NCBI RefSeq assembly: GCF_021582875.1
Contig: NZ_CP091138.1
Coordinates: forward strand, 1,488,001 to 1,552,000
Direction: 5' to 3'
DNA from: Microbacterium sp. KUDC0406
GTDB lineage: Bacteria; Actinomycetota; Actinomycetes; Actinomycetales; Microbacteriaceae
Length of the DNA: 64,000 bases
In this document: positions 39,613-50,291 of the stretch, piece by piece
Numbering within the stretch: the first letter of the stretch is position 1
Layout: the number at the start of each line of letters is the position of its first letter
The notes under the pieces: model-generated
Told to the model about the DNA's origin: nothing
The model's database searches: none
Seen by the model: the letters and a program-made list of their open reading frames with translations, nothing else
Position numbers and translations under genes: made by a program

Positions 39613-40361
39613 CAGCCACTCCCGCCGACCTGCTGCGCGAGGCCACCACGCGCCTGCAGAGCATCACCGCACTCGCCGAGAGCGGCGGCCTGGACGGCGC
39701 CGTCTCGCTGCTCACCCGCGCCCTCGAGGACGGCGGGGTGATCCACGCCTTCGGCACCGGGCACTCCGAGGCCTTCGCGATGGAGATCGCGGGGCGCGCG
39801 GGCGGACTGATCCCGACCAACAGGATCGCGCTGCGGGACCTCGTGCTGCACGGCGACAGGGAAGCGGACATCCTCACCGCCGCGCTCGAGCGCGAGCCGT
39901 GGCTCGTGGACGAGCTCATGTCGCTCACTCCGGTCGGCGAGCACGACGTCTTCGTGATCGCCTCGAACTCCGGAGTGAACGGCTCGATCGTCGGCGTCGC
40001 GCTCTGGGCGAAGGAGCACGGACACCCGGTCATCGCCGTCACCAGCCTGGACCACACCGCGAAGGTCGAGCCGAAGCATCCGAGCGGGAAGCGCCTCAGC
40101 GAGGTGGCCGACGTGGTGATCGACAATCTCGCCCCGTACGGCGACTCCACGCTCGAGGTGACCGAGGGCATCGGCGCCGGCGCGATCTCGTCGATCACGG
40201 CGGCCTTCATCGCACAGCTGCTGACCCTCGGGGTCGCCCGTCAGATCGCCCAGACCGGCCAGAAGCCACCCATGTACATCTCTGCGAACATCCCGGGAGG
40301 AGACGAACACAACCACGTGCTAGAAGAGCTCTACGCGGGGCGCATCCGACGCGGCGGCTGA
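39609..40361 (+). CDS. SIS-domain phosphosugar isomerase (UPF0309-type)
   Basis: 250 residues, one SIS fold: HAFGTGHSEAFAMEIAGRAG near 37-56, then VFVIASNSGVNGSIVGVALW, IAVTSLDHTAKVEPKHPSGK and YGDSTLEVTEGIGAG. Members probably isomerise or otherwise process amino-sugar phosphates; none of the MurQ etherase or NagB deaminase signatures is present. Translationally coupled to the RpiR gene, so it belongs to the same operon and perhaps acts on the kinase product. Confidence 0.8.
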   Translation: MTATPADLLREATTRLQSITALAESGGLDGAVSLLTRALEDGGVIHAFGTGHSEAFAMEIAGRAGGLIPTNRIALRDLVLHGDREADILTAALEREPWLVDELMSLTPVGEHDVFVIASNSGVNGSIVGVALWAKEHGHPVIAVTSLDHTAKVEPKHPSGKRLSEVADVVIDNLAPYGDSTLEVTEGIGAGAISSITAAFIAQLLTLGVARQIAQTGQKPPMYISANIPGGDEHNHVLEELYAGRIRRGG

Positions 40362-40462
40362 CGCCGCAGGATCGTTATCCAACGAGAGCCCCGATACGAA
40401 TACCCTGGGCCGCAAGGCCACCACAACCACATATCCCATACACCAGGGAAGGTAGTCACAAG

Positions 40463-41878
40463 ATGGAAATCGAGAACACCTCCATCAGCCGCAGGAACCT
40501 CCTGCGCGGAGCCATCGCCACGGCGGCACTGGTGCCGTTCGGCATGACGCTCGCCTCGTGCGCAGCACCCGGCGGCAGCACCGGCGGCGGCGAGAAGGGC
40601 GAGGTCACTGCGGACAACCCCTTCGGCGTCGCGGCCAACTCCAAGGTCGACGCGGTCATCTTCGACGGCGGCTACGGCGTGGACTACGTCGAGAACGCGG
40701 CGAAGATCATGGAGGGCAACAAGAACCTCGACGGCGTGACCGTCAAGGTCTCGTCGTCCACCAAGATCGCGCAGGAGCTGCAGCCCCGCTTCGTCGGAGG
40801 CAACCCGCCGGACCTGATCGACAACTCCGGCGCGAACTCGATCGGGTGGAACACCATCCTCGACCAGCTCGAGGAGCTCGACGAGGTGCTCGACTCCGAG
40901 AATCTCGAGGGCACGAAGATCAGCGACACGCTGTTCGGCGGGGTCAAGGACCCCGGCACGTTCGATGGCAAGTTCGTCGCGCTGAACTACGTCATGACGG
41001 TCTACGGTCTGTGGTACTCCGACAGCCTGTTCCAGGCCAACGGCTTCACCGTGCCGAAGACCTGGGAGGACCTGCCCGCGCTGGGCGCGGCCGCCAAGGC
41101 GAAGGACAAGTACCTGTTCCTGTGGGGCAAGGAGGCGGCGACGTACTACCAGACCCTGGTCATCGACTCCGCCATCATCCAGTCCGGCGACGATGTGCGC
41201 CTGCCGCTGGAGAACCTCGACCCGAAGGCCTGGTCGCACCCGTCGCTGCAGGGCATCCTCACGATCCTGTACGACCTGATCAAGTCGGGCTACATGAAGC
41301 CGGGTGGTGCGGGAACCCAGTTCACGCAGGCCCAGTCGCAGTGGAGCCTCGACCAGGCCGCGCTGCTGTACCCCTCGGGTTCGTGGATCGAGAACGAGAT
41401 GAAGAAGCAGACGGCGCCCGACTTCAAGATGATGGGCATCGCCGAGCTTCCGCTGGACGGCAGCCAGACCACCCCGGCGGGCACCGCGCGCGCCGAGGCC
41501 GGCGAGCCGTTCATCGTTCCGACGAAGGCGAAGAACCCTGCCGGCGGCAAGGAGCTGCTGCGCACCATGCTGTCGAAGGAGAACGCCACCTGGTTCGCCA
41601 AGAACAAGCTGGCCCCGACGATCGTCAAGGGCACCGTGCCCGATGACGGTTTCGGCTCGACCGCACTGGTGTCGCAGTCGAAGATCCTCGAGGCGGCCGG
41701 CGACAACGTGTTCACGTTCAAGTCCACCAACCTGTACGGCATGAACTCCGACCAGCTGCCGATCTGGAACTCGTTCCTGGCCGGCGGCATGACGGTCGCC
41801 GAGATCACCAAGCAGCTGCAGGCTCTGGTGGACAAGGTCGCGAACGACGACTCGGTGACGAAGATCGAGATCAAGTGA
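40463..41878 (+). CDS. Sugar ABC transporter substrate-binding lipoprotein (NgcE-like)
   Basis: 471 residues. The N-terminus has a twin-arginine motif (ISRRNLLRGA) and a lipobox LASC (Cys33), so it is probably Tat-exported and lipid-anchored. The mature part is a family-1 solute-binding protein (FVGGNPPDLIDNSGANSIGW, LLYPSGSWIENEMKKQTAPD, EPFIVPTKAKNPAGGKELLR). Similarity in layout to the Streptomyces GlcNAc/chitobiose receptor NgcE, with an amino-sugar kinase and isomerase alongside, suggests GlcNAc or chitobiose as ligand; this is inferred. The two permease genes follow with overlapping ends; an ATPase gene is not in the cluster, as for importers that use the shared MsiK-type ATPase. Confidence 0.83.
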   Translation: MEIENTSISRRNLLRGAIATAALVPFGMTLASCAAPGGSTGGGEKGEVTADNPFGVAANSKVDAVIFDGGYGVDYVENAAKIMEGNKNLDGVTVKVSSSTKIAQELQPRFVGGNPPDLIDNSGANSIGWNTILDQLEELDEVLDSENLEGTKISDTLFGGVKDPGTFDGKFVALNYVMTVYGLWYSDSLFQANGFTVPKTWEDLPALGAAAKAKDKYLFLWGKEAATYYQTLVIDSAIIQSGDDVRLPLENLDPKAWSHPSLQGILTILYDLIKSGYMKPGGAGTQFTQAQSQWSLDQAALLYPSGSWIENEMKKQTAPDFKMMGIAELPLDGSQTTPAGTARAEAGEPFIVPTKAKNPAGGKELLRTMLSKENATWFAKNKLAPTIVKGTVPDDGFGSTALVSQSKILEAAGDNVFTFKSTNLYGMNSDQLPIWNSFLAGGMTVAEITKQLQALVDKVANDDSVTKIEIK

Positions 41879-42899
41879 GCTATTCGACTGCCAGCGGTGG
41901 ACCGGGGCTGCAGACAGCCGCGGTCACCGCAGCACGCACGGGGCGCCGCAAGGCGCCCCGTGCGGGGCTTCCGCGCAAACTGACGTTCGACTACGCGTCG
42001 TTCCTGCTGGTCTTTCTCGGACTCCCCCTGGCGATCTTCCTGATCTTCGTGATCTCGCCGTTCGTCCAGGCGCTGTACTACTCGATGACCAACTGGACCG
42101 GCTTCTCGCCGAACATGGCGTTCGTCGGCCTGAACAACTTCGTCAAGCTGTTCAACGACCCGATCTTCATGCAGGCCATGCGCAACAACATCCTGCTGGC
42201 GATCGTGGTCCCCTGATCACGATCGTGATCGCCCTGATCTTCGCGAGCATGATCACCGTCGGCGGCCCGAGCCACGGTCAGGTCCGCGGGCTGAAGGGCT
42301 CGAGCTTCTACCGGGTGGTGTCGTTCTTCCCGTACGTCATCCCCGCGATCGTCATCGCGATCCTCTGGAACATGATCTACGCCCCGACCGGCCTGCTGAA
42401 CGGCGTGCTGGGCCTGTTCGGAATCGACACGAACCAGTTCGCCTGGCTCGGCGAGGAGAGCACCGCCATGGGTGCGACGATCTTCGTGATCGTCTGGAGC
42501 ATGGTCGGCTTCTACATGATCCTGTTCATCGCCGCGATCAAGGGCATCCCCTCCGAGACGCTCGAGGCCGCGCGGATCGACGGCGCCGGCCGGTTCCGCA
42601 CGGTCACCTCGATCCTGCTGCCGCAGATCCGTGACAACGTGCAGACCGCGTACATCTACCTGGGGATCATGGCCCTGGACGCGTTCGTCTACATGATCGG
42701 ACTGAACTCCACCGGCGGCCCGTCGAACACCACCCTGGTGATGAGCCAGTACCTGTTCCGCACTGCGTTCGAGAAGGGCCAGTTCGGCCTGGCCACGGCC
42801 ATGGGCGTGGTTCTCGCCGTCATCACACTGCTGTTCGCCGCCATCGTGATCGGCGTGTTCCGCCTGATCGGCGGCAAAGACGAAGGGGGACGCTCGTGA
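41875..42899 (+). CDS. Sugar ABC transporter permease, MalF type (frameshifted in this sequence)
   Basis: First permease, about 341 residues after repair. Membrane segments include FLLVFLGLPLAIFLIFVISP and, after the break, VSFFPYVIPAIVIAILW and GATIFVIVWSMVGFYMILFI; the ATPase-contact EAA loop is IPSETLEAARIDGAGRF. The frame breaks at the CCCC run at 42210-42213 where GTGGTCCCCTGA creates a false stop; one more C continues as VVPLITIVIALIF. GTG 41875 overlaps the binding-protein stop. Likely NgcF counterpart. Confidence 0.87.
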
Positions 42900-43804
42900 G
42901 CACCGACACGCGCGCCGCTGTGACGATCGACCAGAGGCGGGGCTCCGCTCCGCAGGTCCACACGACGAAGTCGACGGTCAGCGATAAGGTGGTCGGCGGC
43001 GTCTCGCACGTGATCCTGGCGATCTGGGCGATCGTCGTGATCCTGCCGATGCTGTGGACGCTGCTCGGCTCGTTCAAGACGACGGCGGAGATCTTCAAGT
43101 CCCCGTTCGGGCTCCCCGCGAGCTGGAATTTCGACAACTACGTCAGCGCATGGTCAGGGAACAGCTTCGGGCGGATGTTCCTGAACACCGTGATCGTCGT
43201 CGGCGTCTCACTGGTGCTGGTGATGATTCTCGGCGCCATGTGCGCCTATGTGCTCGCCCGGTTCTCGATCCCGGGAAGCCGGGTGATCTACTACCTGATG
43301 CTCGCAGGTCTCACCTTCCCGGTGTTCCTCGCCATCGTCCCGCTGTTCTTCATCCTGCAGGGAATGGGGCTGTTGAACACCCTGCCGGGGCTGATCCTGA
43401 CTTACGTGGCGTTCGCGCTGCCGTTCACCGTGTTCTTCCTGTACTCGTTCTTCAAGTCCCTGCCGTTCGAGATCCAGGAGGCCGCGTACGTGGACGGTGC
43501 GAGCGAGTGGCGGACGTTCTTCCAGGTGATGCTCCCGATGGCCAAGCCCGGCATGGCCGCCATCGCGATCATGAACTTCCTCGGTCTGTGGAACCAGTTC
43601 CTGCTGCCCATCTCGCTGAACACGGACCAGGACAACTACGTGCTCTCGCAGGGTATGGCCGCCTACGCCTCTTCGGCGGGCTACGCGCTGGACTTCGGTG
43701 AGATGTTCGCCGCCGTGATGATCACGATCATCCCGGTGCTGATCGTCTACATCCTGTTCCAGCGTCAGCTGCAGGGCTCCGTGTCCCAGGGCACGTCCAA
43801 GTAG
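42896..43804 (+). CDS. Sugar ABC transporter permease, MalG type
   Basis: Second permease, 302 residues with six helices; the EAA loop is LPFEIQEAAYVDGASEW, which docks to the ATPase. LLGSFKTTAEIF and LNTVIVVGVSLVLVM are typical of the family. GTG 42896 overlaps the preceding stop by 4 nt. Likely NgcG counterpart and last gene of the operon begun by the RpiR regulator. Confidence 0.9.
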   Translation: MSTDTRAAVTIDQRRGSAPQVHTTKSTVSDKVVGGVSHVILAIWAIVVILPMLWTLLGSFKTTAEIFKSPFGLPASWNFDNYVSAWSGNSFGRMFLNTVIVVGVSLVLVMILGAMCAYVLARFSIPGSRVIYYLMLAGLTFPVFLAIVPLFFILQGMGLLNTLPGLILTYVAFALPFTVFFLYSFFKSLPFEIQEAAYVDGASEWRTFFQVMLPMAKPGMAAIAIMNFLGLWNQFLLPISLNTDQDNYVLSQGMAAYASSAGYALDFGEMFAAVMITIIPVLIVYILFQRQLQGSVSQGTSK

Positions 43805-43827
43805 CCGGCGGGGCTTATCCTCGGATC

Positions 43828-44646
43828 ATGACTCCGCCCTCCCGTCGTCCACGCATCCAGCTGCGTGGCGCGATCCTCATCGGCGCCGCCGTCCTCGTGA
43901 CGGCGGCGTCGATCGGGTTCGGGATGCTGCGCCCGCACGCCCCGGATCCTGTCGCCCTGTCCGCCTCCGGCGTCGCGAACGCCGAGGCCCCCGCTCCCCT
44001 TGTGCTGCCCGAGCATCCCCGCATCCTGGTCTTCGGCGACTCCTGGACCTACGGCTCGGCCGCGACGCCACCGACCGACGGGTACGCCTACCGCCTCGCC
44101 GATCTCATGGACGGGACGACGATGGTCGACGGCGTGCGCGGCAGTGGCTACCTCAAGCCGGGCATCGACGGCCCGGCGTACGGTCCGCGCATCGACCGGC
44201 TCGATCCCGCCCTGCACCCCGACGTCATCGTGATCGAGGGCTCGATCAACGACCGCCGTCTGCCGGCGACGGGCTATCGCGCGGCCGTGGACTCCGCCTG
44301 GGACCGACTCGCGGACATCTACCCGGATGCCCGCATCGTCGTGCTCGGTCCCGCGCCGCAGGTGCTGCCCGTCGAGCAGGCGACAGCGCGCATCGACCGC
44401 GATCTGCAGCAGCTCGCCGCCCAGCGCGGCTGGTGGTACATCTCTCCCGTGCAGCAGCACTGGATCACGCCGCAGAATTACGCAGGGATCATCGACACCG
44501 GTGCCGGGCGCGATCACCCTTCGAACGACGGACACCGTTATCTCGCTGACAAGGTCGCCGCAGCCCTGAAGGAGATGGCGGCTGCTCCGGTCACGGTCGC
44601 CGTGGAGCCGGCCGAGACCGTGCAGCCGGTCGCGCCGGGCGAGTAG
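43828..44646 (+). CDS. SGNH/GDSL-family hydrolase, secreted or membrane-anchored
   Basis: 272 residues. One N-terminal hydrophobic segment (about 13-33) works as signal anchor. The SGNH blocks are clear: FGDSWTYGSA (nucleophile Ser), GVRGSGY, EGSINDRR and DHPSNDGHRYLA (Asp and His). The hydrolase domain is therefore outside the membrane and could deacetylate or de-esterify wall polymers; the substrate is unknown. Own promoter likely: TATCCT at 43816-43821 ends 6 nt before the ATG. Confidence 0.85.
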   Translation: MTPPSRRPRIQLRGAILIGAAVLVTAASIGFGMLRPHAPDPVALSASGVANAEAPAPLVLPEHPRILVFGDSWTYGSAATPPTDGYAYRLADLMDGTTMVDGVRGSGYLKPGIDGPAYGPRIDRLDPALHPDVIVIEGSINDRRLPATGYRAAVDSAWDRLADIYPDARIVVLGPAPQVLPVEQATARIDRDLQQLAAQRGWWYISPVQQHWITPQNYAGIIDTGAGRDHPSNDGHRYLADKVAAALKEMAAAPVTVAVEPAETVQPVAPGE

Positions 44647-44702
44647 CACGGGTCGCCCGGTGCAAAAGCAGAGGCCGCGTCGATGATAGGCTCGATCGGT
44701 AC

Positions 44703-44775
44703 GCCTCCGTAGCTCAGCGGATAGAGCGCCGGTTTCCGGTACCGTAGGTCGCAGGTTCGATTCCTGTCGGGGGCA
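44703..44775 (+). tRNA. tRNA-Arg (anticodon CCG)
   Basis: A complete cloverleaf can be drawn: acceptor GCCTCCG with CGGGGGC, D-stem GCTC/GAGC, anticodon loop TTCCGGT with anticodon CCG (reads CGG), T-stem GCAGG/CCTGT with TTCGATT loop, discriminator A. 3' CCA is not encoded. One mismatch closes the top of the anticodon stem. Confidence 0.95.
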
Positions 44776-44785
44776 CATACAGGAG

Positions 44786-44812
44786 AGACCGTCCCATCGG
44801 GGCGGTCTTTCT
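44786..44812 (+). terminator. Intrinsic terminator after tRNA-Arg
   Basis: Stem AGACCGTCCC (44786-44795) pairs with GGGGCGGTCT (44799-44808), with one G-U pair, followed by a short T run. It is 10 nt after the tRNA end. Confidence 0.75.
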
Positions 44813-44820
44813 GCTTCCGG

Positions 44821-45209
44821 TCACATCATCGACGACAGGGCCAGTGCCACGACCGCCAGCAGCGGAAGACCCCCTGCAGCACCGCCGCACGCAGCTTGCT
44901 GCGGTCCGACAGCACCAGGACGAGCGCGGCACCGAGCATCATCGCGGTCCCGGTGACCGCGAGCGTCAGTCCCGCCGTCCGCTGCCCGGTGAGCACCAGG
45001 ATCACGCCGAGCAGGGCGGCGAGCGCGAGGAACAGGTTGTAGAAGCCCTGGTTGAACGCCAGCTGCCTCATCGTCTCGGCGTCCTCGGCCGAGCGCACGC
45101 CGAAGACCCGGCGCGTCGCCGGCTCGGTCCAGCGCACCGACTCCAGCACGAAGATGAACACATGGAACGCGGCGGCGGCCGCCGCGAGGATCAGCCCGGC
45201 GATCAGCAT
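44821..45209 (-). CDS. DUF1304 membrane protein (frameshifted in this sequence)
   Basis: About 129 residues with four helices. The family signature FHVFIFVLESVRWTEPATRR near residues 15-34 and LAFNQGFYNLFLALAALLG are clear; function unknown. The last 20 residues are in another frame: a CCCCC run at 44870-44874 needs one more C to read VLQGGLPLLAVVALALSS, the expected family ending. ATG 45209 begins the first helix. Confidence 0.78.
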
Positions 45210-45299
45210 GACCCGATTCTGGCGCGCGGTCCGGCGCGCCGGCAAGCGGTCCGGCACCCGGTACCGTGGGCTGAGCGCACACCGACCGAGAGGAACCCG

Positions 45300-45959
45300 A
45301 TGTCATACGCTCCGCTCTCCCCTCCCGGCTGGTACCCGGACGGCACTCCGGGCATGCTGCGCTGGTGGGACGGCACGGCGTGGACCGCGAGCACCGTGCC
45401 GGCGGCTGCGCCCGGGCCGCAGCCCTATCCGCGGGTCGCGCCGGGCACCAGAACGCACACGTTCTGGATCTGGGCGGTCGTGGCCGCTCCGCTGATCGCC
45501 CTGGCGGTGACGGTCGTGCAGCTCGTCCTGATGCAGCAGATGCTGCAGCAGTATCTCGTGGCGTTCAGCCGGCTGCAGTCCGACCCGTACGCCTCCGGCC
45601 CCGAGAACGTCAGCGGCCTGATCGCCTGGACGAACGGGATGATGTCCGGCACGATGCTGCTCTCGTTCCTCAGCCTGGTGCTGTACGGCGCCGGCGTGGT
45701 GTTCGCGTACCTCGATCACCGTGAACTCGGCAGGCTGGGCTACCCTCGCCGGTTCCACTGGGCGTGGAACTTCCTCAGTCCGGTCTACGCGATCGGCCGA
45801 TCCGTCGTCGTGCGCCGGCAGGCCGGATCGGGTCAGTCGCCGATGTGGGTCGCGATCGCCATCATCGTGGTCTCGTTCCTCACGCCGATCATCTGGATGC
45901 TGACGGTGTTCCCGCAGTTCTACGCCGAGCTCTTCTCGACGGTGTCGCAGTACTCCTAG
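45300..45959 (+). CDS. DUF2510-domain membrane protein
   Basis: 219 residues. The N-terminal 30 carry the short DUF2510 Trp-rich motif PPGWYPDGTPGMLRWWDGTA, seen at the ends of many actinobacterial membrane proteins. Four membrane helices follow (about 54-78, 112-136, 150-165 and 175-200). Function unknown. GAGAGGAA 5 nt before the ATG fixes the start. Divergent from the DUF1304 gene. Confidence 0.78.
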   Translation: MSYAPLSPPGWYPDGTPGMLRWWDGTAWTASTVPAAAPGPQPYPRVAPGTRTHTFWIWAVVAAPLIALAVTVVQLVLMQQMLQQYLVAFSRLQSDPYASGPENVSGLIAWTNGMMSGTMLLSFLSLVLYGAGVVFAYLDHRELGRLGYPRRFHWAWNFLSPVYAIGRSVVVRRQAGSGQSPMWVAIAIIVVSFLTPIIWMLTVFPQFYAELFSTVSQYS

Positions 45960-45964
45960 CCCGT

Positions 45965-47709
<1,745 letters not shown>

Positions 47710-47745
47710 TCAATCCTCTCAGCCGCCGGGGCGCCCGGGGCGCGC

Positions 47746-48564
47746 TCAGAGCAGGAAGATCGGCAGCATCCCCGGGTTGTGGGCGTGCACGAGCACCGCG
47801 AACACGACCGCATCGAAGAGCAGGTGCACGCTGACGACGTACGCGAGCGAGTGTGTACGGAGGAAGATCCAGCCCTGCAGCAGCGCGAACGGGATCGTCA
47901 GCACCGGACCCCACGCGCGGTAGCCCAGCTCCCAGAGGAAGGAGACGAAGACCGCGGCCTGCAGCACGTTCGCCGCCGCGTCCGGCAGGTGCCGGCGCAG
48001 CAGGGCGAAGACCGTGCAGATGAAGAACAGCTCGTCCCAGATGCCGACGGCGCCCACGCCCAGGAACAGCCGCCCGATGAGCTCGGGGCTGTCCACGACC
48101 GGCCAGTTCAGGTAGACACCGCTGGTGATGAAGTAGAACGGCAGGATCAGCCAGCCGAGCACGAGGACAGCCACCAGCCAGATCCACTGCCACCGAGCCC
48201 ATCGCCGGCCGGTGCGCCAGGGGAACGAGATGGCCCTGTCGCGAAACACGAACCGTGAGAGCACGTAGGGCACGAGCACCGCGCCGCCGAGTGCCAGCGT
48301 GAACCGCAGCATCGCGCCGTCGTCGAGCTCGGCGGCCAGCGGGATCGAATGGACGATCAGCATGCCGACGCCGATCAGCGCGAGATCCCGGGTCAGCGAC
48401 GGCTCGGTGGCGACGATCCGGCGGCGCTCGATGGCGGCCGCCGCACACACGCCGGCCGCCAGCAGCGCCCAGCCGACAACCGTCCAGCCCAGCACGAAGA
48501 ACGCCGGGGCGGCCGCACACACCAGCGCGGCCGGTCCGAGGCTCTGCCAGGCGCTGCGCGTCAC
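47746..48564 (-). CDS. CPBP-family intramembrane protein with degenerate catalytic motifs
   Basis: 272 residues, about eight membrane helices. The CPBP/Abi motif 1 appears as WDELFFICTVF, where canonical proteases have EExxxR; the later motif is FVSFLWELGYRAWGP, and the third is HLLFDAVVF with Asp where Asn is usual. The fold is therefore recognisable but proteolytic activity is doubtful. GTG 48564 overlaps the trmB stop as GTGA; nothing upstream of it is homologous. Confidence 0.72.
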   Translation of the reverse strand: MTRSAWQSLGPAALVCAAAPAFFVLGWTVVGWALLAAGVCAAAAIERRRIVATEPSLTRDLALIGVGMLIVHSIPLAAELDDGAMLRFTLALGGAVLVPYVLSRFVFRDRAISFPWRTGRRWARWQWIWLVAVLVLGWLILPFYFITSGVYLNWPVVDSPELIGRLFLGVGAVGIWDELFFICTVFALLRRHLPDAAANVLQAAVFVSFLWELGYRAWGPVLTIPFALLQGWIFLRTHSLAYVVSVHLLFDAVVFAVLVHAHNPGMLPIFLL

Positions 48565-49280
48565 GACACTCGTCGATAGCTGAGGTCGCGGATGTCGCGC
48601 CCCTTGGCGATGCCCTTGCGCTCGAAGGCGGTCATGACGCGTCCCTGGAATCGCTCGGCCCATTCCCCGTCGAACGCCCGCTCGAACTCGGGTGCCTCGT
48701 CGAGCACCTCGCGCATCTGCAGCGCGTAGTCCTCCCAGTCGGTCGCCAGGCGCAGCATCCCTCCGCCGGCCAGCGCGCGGGCGGCCGTCTGCGGAAAGCC
48801 GGGGCGCACCAGGCGGCGCTTGGCGTGCCGCTTCTTGTGCCAGGGGTCGGGGAAGAAGATCCACACCTCGGATGCTGCACCGGCTGGCAGATACGAGGAG
48901 AGCACCTCCGGAGCGTTCGCCTCGACCAGGCGCAGATTACGAGCGCCCGCTCTGTCGGCGTCGAGCATGGTGCGGGCCAGCCCGGCGCGGAACACCTCGA
49001 CGGCCAGGAAGTCGTCGTCGGGACGGGTGGAGGCGGCGTGCACGATCGCGTGCCCCTGCCCGGATCCGACCTCGACGATCAGGCGGGCCGTGCGGCCGTA
49101 TTCCGCCGCGGCGTCGAGCCGCGCGTCGGGATGCACCGACGTCCAGGCGACGTCGCGGGGCACGTCGAGCAGGTAGCGCGGGGCGAGCTCTTCGAATGCC
49201 CGCTCCTGCGCCTCCGACATCCGGCCGGAGCGGCGGACGAACGAGACGGGCTCGTCGCGGTAGGTGCGGGGTTCTGGCAT
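48561..49280 (-). CDS. trmB: tRNA (guanine-N7-)-methyltransferase
   Basis: Methylates G46 in the tRNA variable loop. 239 residues with SAM-binding EVGSGQGHAIVHA, the characteristic WIFFPDPWHKKRHAKRRLV and the C-terminal ERKGIAKGRDIRDLSY. ATG 49280 is 6 nt after a TACCCT box (49287-49292), consistent with a leaderless message; upstream codons fall in a short dispersed repeat. Confidence 0.93.
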   Translation of the reverse strand: MPEPRTYRDEPVSFVRRSGRMSEAQERAFEELAPRYLLDVPRDVAWTSVHPDARLDAAAEYGRTARLIVEVGSGQGHAIVHAASTRPDDDFLAVEVFRAGLARTMLDADRAGARNLRLVEANAPEVLSSYLPAGAASEVWIFFPDPWHKKRHAKRRLVRPGFPQTAARALAGGGMLRLATDWEDYALQMREVLDEAPEFERAFDGEWAERFQGRVMTAFERKGIAKGRDIRDLSYRRVS

Positions 49281-49300
49281 CCCTCCAGGGTACCGGGACG

Positions 49301-49320
49301 CTTCGACAGGCTCAGCGACC
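49301..49320. repeat. CTTCGACAGGCTCAG-family short repeat at the 3' end of the DUF3097 gene
   Basis: A variant (GCGACC ending) of the repeat seen at 5153, 5184 and 24664. The complement of TCA 49312-49314 is the stop codon of the DUF3097 gene, so the repeat encodes its last residue. Confidence 0.75.
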
Positions 49321-50157
49321 GGGGTGAGGCGCCGTGACGAAGTCGATGAGCTCCTCGACCCTGCCCAGCAGCGAGGGCTCCAGGTCGCGGTAGGACGACA
49401 CGCGCGACAGGATGCGCTTCCAGGCATGCGCGATGTCCGCCTGCGACTCGGCGGGCCAGCCGAATGAGCGGCAGACACCGGTCTTCCAGTCCGTCCCCTT
49501 CGGGATCACCGGCCAGGCACGGATGCCGAGAGCGGCCGGCGTCACGCACTGCCACACGTCGATGTAGGGATGCCCAACGATCTTCAGATGCGCGCCGTGC
49601 GGGCCGCGCAGGATCTTCTCGACCATGCGGGTCTCCTTCGATCCGGGCACGAGGTGGTCGACGAGCACACCGTAGCGCCGCTGCGCGGTGGGCGGCGACT
49701 CGGCGAGGAGCTCATCGAGCAGGTCGATGCCCTGCAGGTACTCGACGACGACGCCCTCCGCACGCAGGTCGTCGCCCCACACCCTCTCGACGAGCTCGGC
49801 GTCGTGCCGGCCCTCGACGAGGATGCGGCTGGGCAGCGCCGTCCGGGCCCGGCCGTCCGGGGCGGCGAACGATCCCGACGCGGTGCGCCGCGGACCTGAC
49901 GACTTCGCGGCCGGTGGCACCAGGCGCACCGGCTCGCCGTCGATGAGGAAGCCAGCACCGAGCGGGAACATCCGCCGACGGCCCTTCCAGTCCTCCAGTT
50001 CGACCATCCCGGCCTCGATCCGGATGACCGCGCCGCAGTAGCCGTCATCGGCCACCTCGACCACGAGGTCGGCCTCGGCCGCGACTTCTGCGGACTTCTT
50101 GAATCCGCGCTCGCGCCAGCCCGACGCGAGCACGTCCGATCCGTACCGGTCATCCAT
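49312..50157 (-). CDS. DUF3097 family protein
   Basis: 281 residues of an actinobacterial protein family of unknown function. Seen: VVEVADDGYCGAVIRIEAGM near 25-45, ILVEGRHDAELVERVWGDDL in the middle (resembling the acidic EGxxD stretch of a TOPRIM fold), and KIVGHPYIDVWQCVTPAALG. The TOPRIM likeness is a visual impression only. ATG 50157 is supported by TACCCT (50165-50170) 7 nt upstream. The stop is inside a short repeat. Confidence 0.78.
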   Translation of the reverse strand: MDDRYGSDVLASGWRERGFKKSAEVAAEADLVVEVADDGYCGAVIRIEAGMVELEDWKGRRRMFPLGAGFLIDGEPVRLVPPAAKSSGPRRTASGSFAAPDGRARTALPSRILVEGRHDAELVERVWGDDLRAEGVVVEYLQGIDLLDELLAESPPTAQRRYGVLVDHLVPGSKETRMVEKILRGPHGAHLKIVGHPYIDVWQCVTPAALGIRAWPVIPKGTDWKTGVCRSFGWPAESQADIAHAWKRILSRVSSYRDLEPSLLGRVEELIDFVTAPHPGR

Positions 50158-50291
50158 GCCTTCCAGGGTATGCGCCGCGCCGCCGCGCTCCGCGCACGGC
50201 GAACGGCGATTGCCCCTGGGCGCTGTGCCAGGTCGGCGCCAGTGCATAGACTCGTGCCGTGGGGCGTGCTCATCGGGGTGGAGGGAGCGGG

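Noticed and set aside
42225..42899. Separate second permease gene starting at 42225
   Set aside because: It lacks the first helices, which are encoded just upstream in the other frame; one base restores a single MalF-type permease.
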